From contig JAEUHI010000005.1 in assembly GCA_016795385.1 (NCBI GenBank), positions 1 through 64,000 of the forward strand: a stretch of DNA of 64,000 bases, in the 5' to 3' direction. Source of the stretch: Verrucomicrobiales bacterium (GTDB taxonomy: Bacteria; Verrucomicrobiota; Verrucomicrobiia; Verrucomicrobiales; DEV007). The notes beneath the pieces were generated by a model that searched no databases, was not told the origin of the DNA, and worked only from the letters and a program-made list of their open reading frames with translations. This document shows positions 61,536-64,000 of the stretch, piece by piece. How positions within the stretch are numbered: the stretch's first letter is position 1; each line of letters opens with the position of its first letter. The position numbers and the translations under genes were made by a program.

Positions 61536-61648
61536 CGGGAAATCTCGCTGATCATTTGGAATTTTTCAATAATTTCCATAATTCGTGAGTCGACACCCGT
61601 CCCTCGGAAGGCGGTTGACCGCGTCTCAGACTGGCCAATCTTGGCGGC

Positions 61649-62293
61649 ATGGGTGAATGGCAATTCCAGCGCAGCGGGCTACTTTGTGTCGTTTCGGGTC
61701 CTTCCGGATCCGGGAAAACGACCCTCTGCCGCCGTTTTTCCGAGAGTGACAGCGCCGCCGTCTACGCCGTCTCCGCGACGACTCGGGCACCACGTGAGGG
61801 CGAGCGCGACGGGATCGACTACCACTTTCTCGACCGGGCCGGCTTCGAAGCCGGGATCGCCCGGGGCGACTTTCTCGAATATGCCGAGGTCCACGGCCGC
61901 CTCTACGGCACCCTCAAAAGCGAGGTCCTCGGCCACCTCGAGGCGGGGCGCGACGTCCTCATGGACATCGACGTGCAGGGCGCGGCGCTCGTGCGAAGCT
62001 CCACCGATCCGGCGATCCGCGAGGCCCTCGTTGACATTTTCATCCTCCTCCCCGGCGAGGCCGAGATCGCCAACCGCGTCCGCGCCCGGGGCACCGAGAC
62101 CGAGGAGCAACTCGCGGTGCGCCTCCAGACCGCCCGCGAGGAATCGCGCCACTGGTCCGAGTACCGCTACACCTTCATCAGCGCCGACCGCGAGACCGAT
62201 TTCGCCACCTTCTCCTCCATCCTCGTCGGGGAACGCTGCCGCTCTCGCCGCTTGCGCAACCTCGCCGCCGACCCGAACGTTCCCGGTGAGTGA
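61649..62293 (+). CDS. gmk: Guanylate kinase
   Basis: This 214-residue cytosolic enzyme phosphorylates GMP to GDP. It has the P-loop GPSGSGKTT near the N-terminus, SATTRAPREGERDGIDYHF and FLEYAEVHGRLYGT (GMP-binding residues), and VLMDIDVQGA. Length and order are standard. It overlaps the next gene by 8 bp and starts an operon gmk-coaC-coaB. rpoZ, often between gmk and coaBC in other bacteria, is absent here. Confidence 0.96.
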   Translation: MGEWQFQRSGLLCVVSGPSGSGKTTLCRRFSESDSAAVYAVSATTRAPREGERDGIDYHFLDRAGFEAGIARGDFLEYAEVHGRLYGTLKSEVLGHLEAGRDVLMDIDVQGAALVRSSTDPAIREALVDIFILLPGEAEIANRVRARGTETEEQLAVRLQTAREESRHWSEYRYTFISADRETDFATFSSILVGERCRSRRLRNLAADPNVPGE

Positions 62294-62846
62294 TTCCCCC
62301 TCAGGCAAAACCATCGTCCTCGGCGTGACCGGCTCCATCGCCGCCTACAAGGCCGCCGATCTCGCAAGCCGCCTCGTCAAGCGCGGGCACGAGGTCCGCG
62401 TCGTCATGACGAAAGACGCGCAGGAGTTCATCACGCCTCTGACCCTGCAGGTCCTTTCGCGGCATCCCGTCACCGCCGATCTCTACGACGAGAAACAGAG
62501 CTGGCATCCCGGCCACATCGATCTCGCCGACCGCGCCGACCTCCTCGTCGTCGCCCCCGCCACCGCGAACCTCATCGCGAAATTCGCCCACGGCATCGCC
62601 GACGACGCCCTCGGCGCGATCCATCTCGCCACCCGCGCGCCCGTCCTCATCGCTCCGGCGATGAACGGAAAAATGTGGGAACATCCCGCGACGCGCGGCA
62701 ACGTCGAAATCCTGCGCGCCCGCGGGGTCTCCTTCATCGGACCCGAGGAGGGACTGCTCGCCTGCGGCTACGAAGGCGTCGGCCGCCTCTGGCCTGTCGA
62801 GGGGATCGAAGCGAGGATCGAAGAGATGCTCGCCGCGAAAGGCTGA
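62286..62846 (+). CDS. coaC: Phosphopantothenoylcysteine decarboxylase (CoaC)
   Basis: This 186-residue flavoprotein decarboxylates phosphopantothenoylcysteine in coenzyme A synthesis. It has GSIAAYKAADLA (FMN phosphate site), DLLVVAPATANLIAK, APAMNGKMW (the PxMNxxMW catalytic segment) and LLACGYEGVGR. A GTG at 62286 was chosen as start because it lies in front of the conserved region and overlaps gmk by 8 bp. No ATG is available. It is a separate protein, not fused to CoaB as in most bacteria. Confidence 0.92.
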   Translation: MSDSPSGKTIVLGVTGSIAAYKAADLASRLVKRGHEVRVVMTKDAQEFITPLTLQVLSRHPVTADLYDEKQSWHPGHIDLADRADLLVVAPATANLIAKFAHGIADDALGAIHLATRAPVLIAPAMNGKMWEHPATRGNVEILRARGVSFIGPEEGLLACGYEGVGRLWPVEGIEARIEEMLAAKG

Positions 62847-62858
62847 GAGACCATCGCC

Positions 62859-63491
62859 ATGCGCTTTCTCATCACCGCCGGACCCACCCGCGAGCCGATC
62901 GATCCGGTTCGTTATCTTTCAAACCGTTCCTCCGGCAAGATGGGATACGCGCTCGCCGAAGCGGCTCTCGGCAGAGGACACGAGGTTGTCCTCATCAGCG
63001 GTCCCGTGAACATCCCCGCCCCCGACGGCGCCACGGTGGTCCGCGTCGAGACCGCCCAAGAGATGTATGACGCCGTCGCCGAACGGATCGGGGAAGCCGA
63101 GGTCGCGATCTTCTGCGCCGCCGTCGCCGACTACCGCGTCGCCGAGGTCGCGGGGGAAAAGATCAAGAAGACCGGCGAGACCCTCACCCTGACATTGATC
63201 AAAAATCCCGACATCCTCGGCAGCGCGCGGAGCGTCTTCGGCTTCACCGGCCTCCTCATCGGCTTCGCTGCCGAGACCGAAAAACTTGCCGAACACGCCA
63301 CCGGCAAACTTCTCCGCAAGGGCTGCGACCTCCTCGTGGCCAATGACGTGAGCCGCTCCGACATCGCCTTCGACCGCGACGAAAACGAGGTCGAGCTCTT
63401 CTACCGCGATGGCCGGCACGAAACCCTGGCGCGGGCATCGAAGCGGGAAATCGCGGAGGGGCTGGTGGAGCGGGTGGAGGAGTTGGGGTGA
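62859..63491 (+). CDS. coaB: Phosphopantothenate-cysteine ligase (CoaB)
   Basis: This 210-residue protein is the second half of the usual bifunctional CoaBC. It has ITAGPTREPIDPVRYLSNRSSGKMG at the N-terminus (nucleotide-binding loop), CAAVADYRVAEV and FAAETEKL, which bind CTP and acyl-intermediate in the family, and a C-terminal GCDLLVANDVS block. It joins 4'-phosphopantothenate to cysteine, the step before CoaC. It is 12 bp after coaC and encoded as its own chain. Confidence 0.93.
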   Translation: MRFLITAGPTREPIDPVRYLSNRSSGKMGYALAEAALGRGHEVVLISGPVNIPAPDGATVVRVETAQEMYDAVAERIGEAEVAIFCAAVADYRVAEVAGEKIKKTGETLTLTLIKNPDILGSARSVFGFTGLLIGFAAETEKLAEHATGKLLRKGCDLLVANDVSRSDIAFDRDENEVELFYRDGRHETLARASKREIAEGLVERVEELG

Positions 63492-63620
63492 GGGCCGACG
63501 GACGATCAATGACGGGACCACGATCGATTCTGTCGATGTTGAGTGCCGGGAGAATCAATTTGCTGGAAGTGCAAGCGGACGGCAGATACTTCTGTCAGTG
63601 TCAGCCCTGCCCATCGGATC

Positions 63621-64000
63621 ATGCCCCTCTCGTTCCAACTTCCCTCCCGCCGCGATCCACGATGGGTGTTCGGAGCGCTTCTGCTGACCTATGCGGTGGC
63701 CGGATGCACCGTGCTGGGTTTCAACCGCGATCCGTGGCAGATGGCACTGACGGTGCTGGCGTGTGTGGTTTTGGATGCGGGTCTGACCTGGTGGTTGCGG
63801 GGAGAGAAGGTGTTTCCGTTGAGCGCCGGGATCACCGGCCTGGGGTTGTCCTTGCTCGTCAACTACCCGCATGACCACCTCCTCTTGTTCCTGCCGGCCT
63901 TCTTTGCGATCGCCTCGAAGCACGTGATCACTTTCGGGGGCAAGCATGTCTTCAATCCCGGACTGGTCGGTGTGATCGCGGCGCTGACGCTCGGTGGAGG
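63621..64000 (+). CDS. NqrB/RnfD-type membrane protein (5' part, cut by window)
   Basis: The frame from ATG 63621 runs off the window (about 126 residues seen). It has four hydrophobic segments and, near the end, GGKHVFNPGLVGV, the motif of the NQR2/RnfD/RnfE family that carries a covalently bound flavin in some members. A redox-driven ion pump subunit is possible, but stand-alone family members in PVC bacteria exist, so the role is open. It begins 129 bp after coaB. Confidence 0.7.
   Translation, partial: MPLSFQLPSRRDPRWVFGALLLTYAVAGCTVLGFNRDPWQMALTVLACVVLDAGLTWWLRGEKVFPLSAGITGLGLSLLVNYPHDHLLLFLPAFFAIASKHVITFGGKHVFNPGLVGVIAALTLGG

Overview
The window looks like a chromosomal piece of a high-GC Gram-negative member of the Verrucomicrobiota (PVC group). 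The support is family-level. A DUF1552 protein is paired with a cytochrome-like protein carrying DUF1587/1595/1592/1588/1585. There is a secreted sulfatase, a Tat-exported Gfo/Idh/MocA oxidoreductase, a secreted sugar-phosphate-isomerase-like protein, GloVer-repeat and NHL-repeat secreted proteins, an ECF-type sigma factor with the PPTRW N-terminus, and a giant haemagglutinin-type exoprotein. No rRNA, tRNA, CRISPR array, phage or insertion sequence is visible.

Layout. 0.4-7.5 kb: three PIN-domain toxin-antitoxin modules interleaved with fumarase (fumC), a DUF2314 protein, a secreted helical-barrel-like protein and short palindromic repeats. 7.5-16.4 kb: a cupin, small membrane proteins and a run of secreted proteins (GloVer repeats, SHD1 plus HExxH protease, NHL repeats, sialidase-like). 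16.4-21.2 kb: M42 peptidase, LpxL/HtrB-like acyltransferase, a fourth toxin-antitoxin module and recG. 21.2-31.9 kb: a very unusual sulfatase-esterase-esterase fusion, an OmpA protein, a membrane Ser/Thr kinase with a lectin-like ectodomain divergent from a sigma factor, then a secreted block ending in a pectate-lyase-like protein. 32-49.6 kb: DUF1552/DUF1592 operon, a fabZ-like dehydratase, a TPR-CPBP protease, a GNAT enzyme, MFS transporter, SGNH hydrolase, a three-gene membrane operon and two secreted sugar-metabolism-like proteins. 49.6-60.3 kb: one gene for a 3549-residue exoprotein with about 54 short IGHGG-type repeats arranged in three ~3.4-kb super-modules. 60.5-64 kb: a Crh-like HPr lacking the catalytic histidine, a secreted metallopeptidase, gmk-coaC-coaB, and the start of an NqrB/RnfD-type membrane protein cut by the window end.

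Taken together the cell exports many proteins (sulfatase, esterases, pectate lyase, sialidase-like, lectin-kinase), fitting a polysaccharide-degrading lifestyle. Most genes are monocistronic or in pairs, often convergent with gaps below 40 bp. Housekeeping genes (fumC, recG, fabZ, gmk, coaB/coaC) are scattered among them. The strongest candidates for something undescribed are the giant repeat exoprotein with its hairpin-rich leader, the tri-domain sulfatase fusion, the His15-to-Lys HPr, the shared C-terminal domain on unrelated secreted proteins, and several families of small palindromic repeats.
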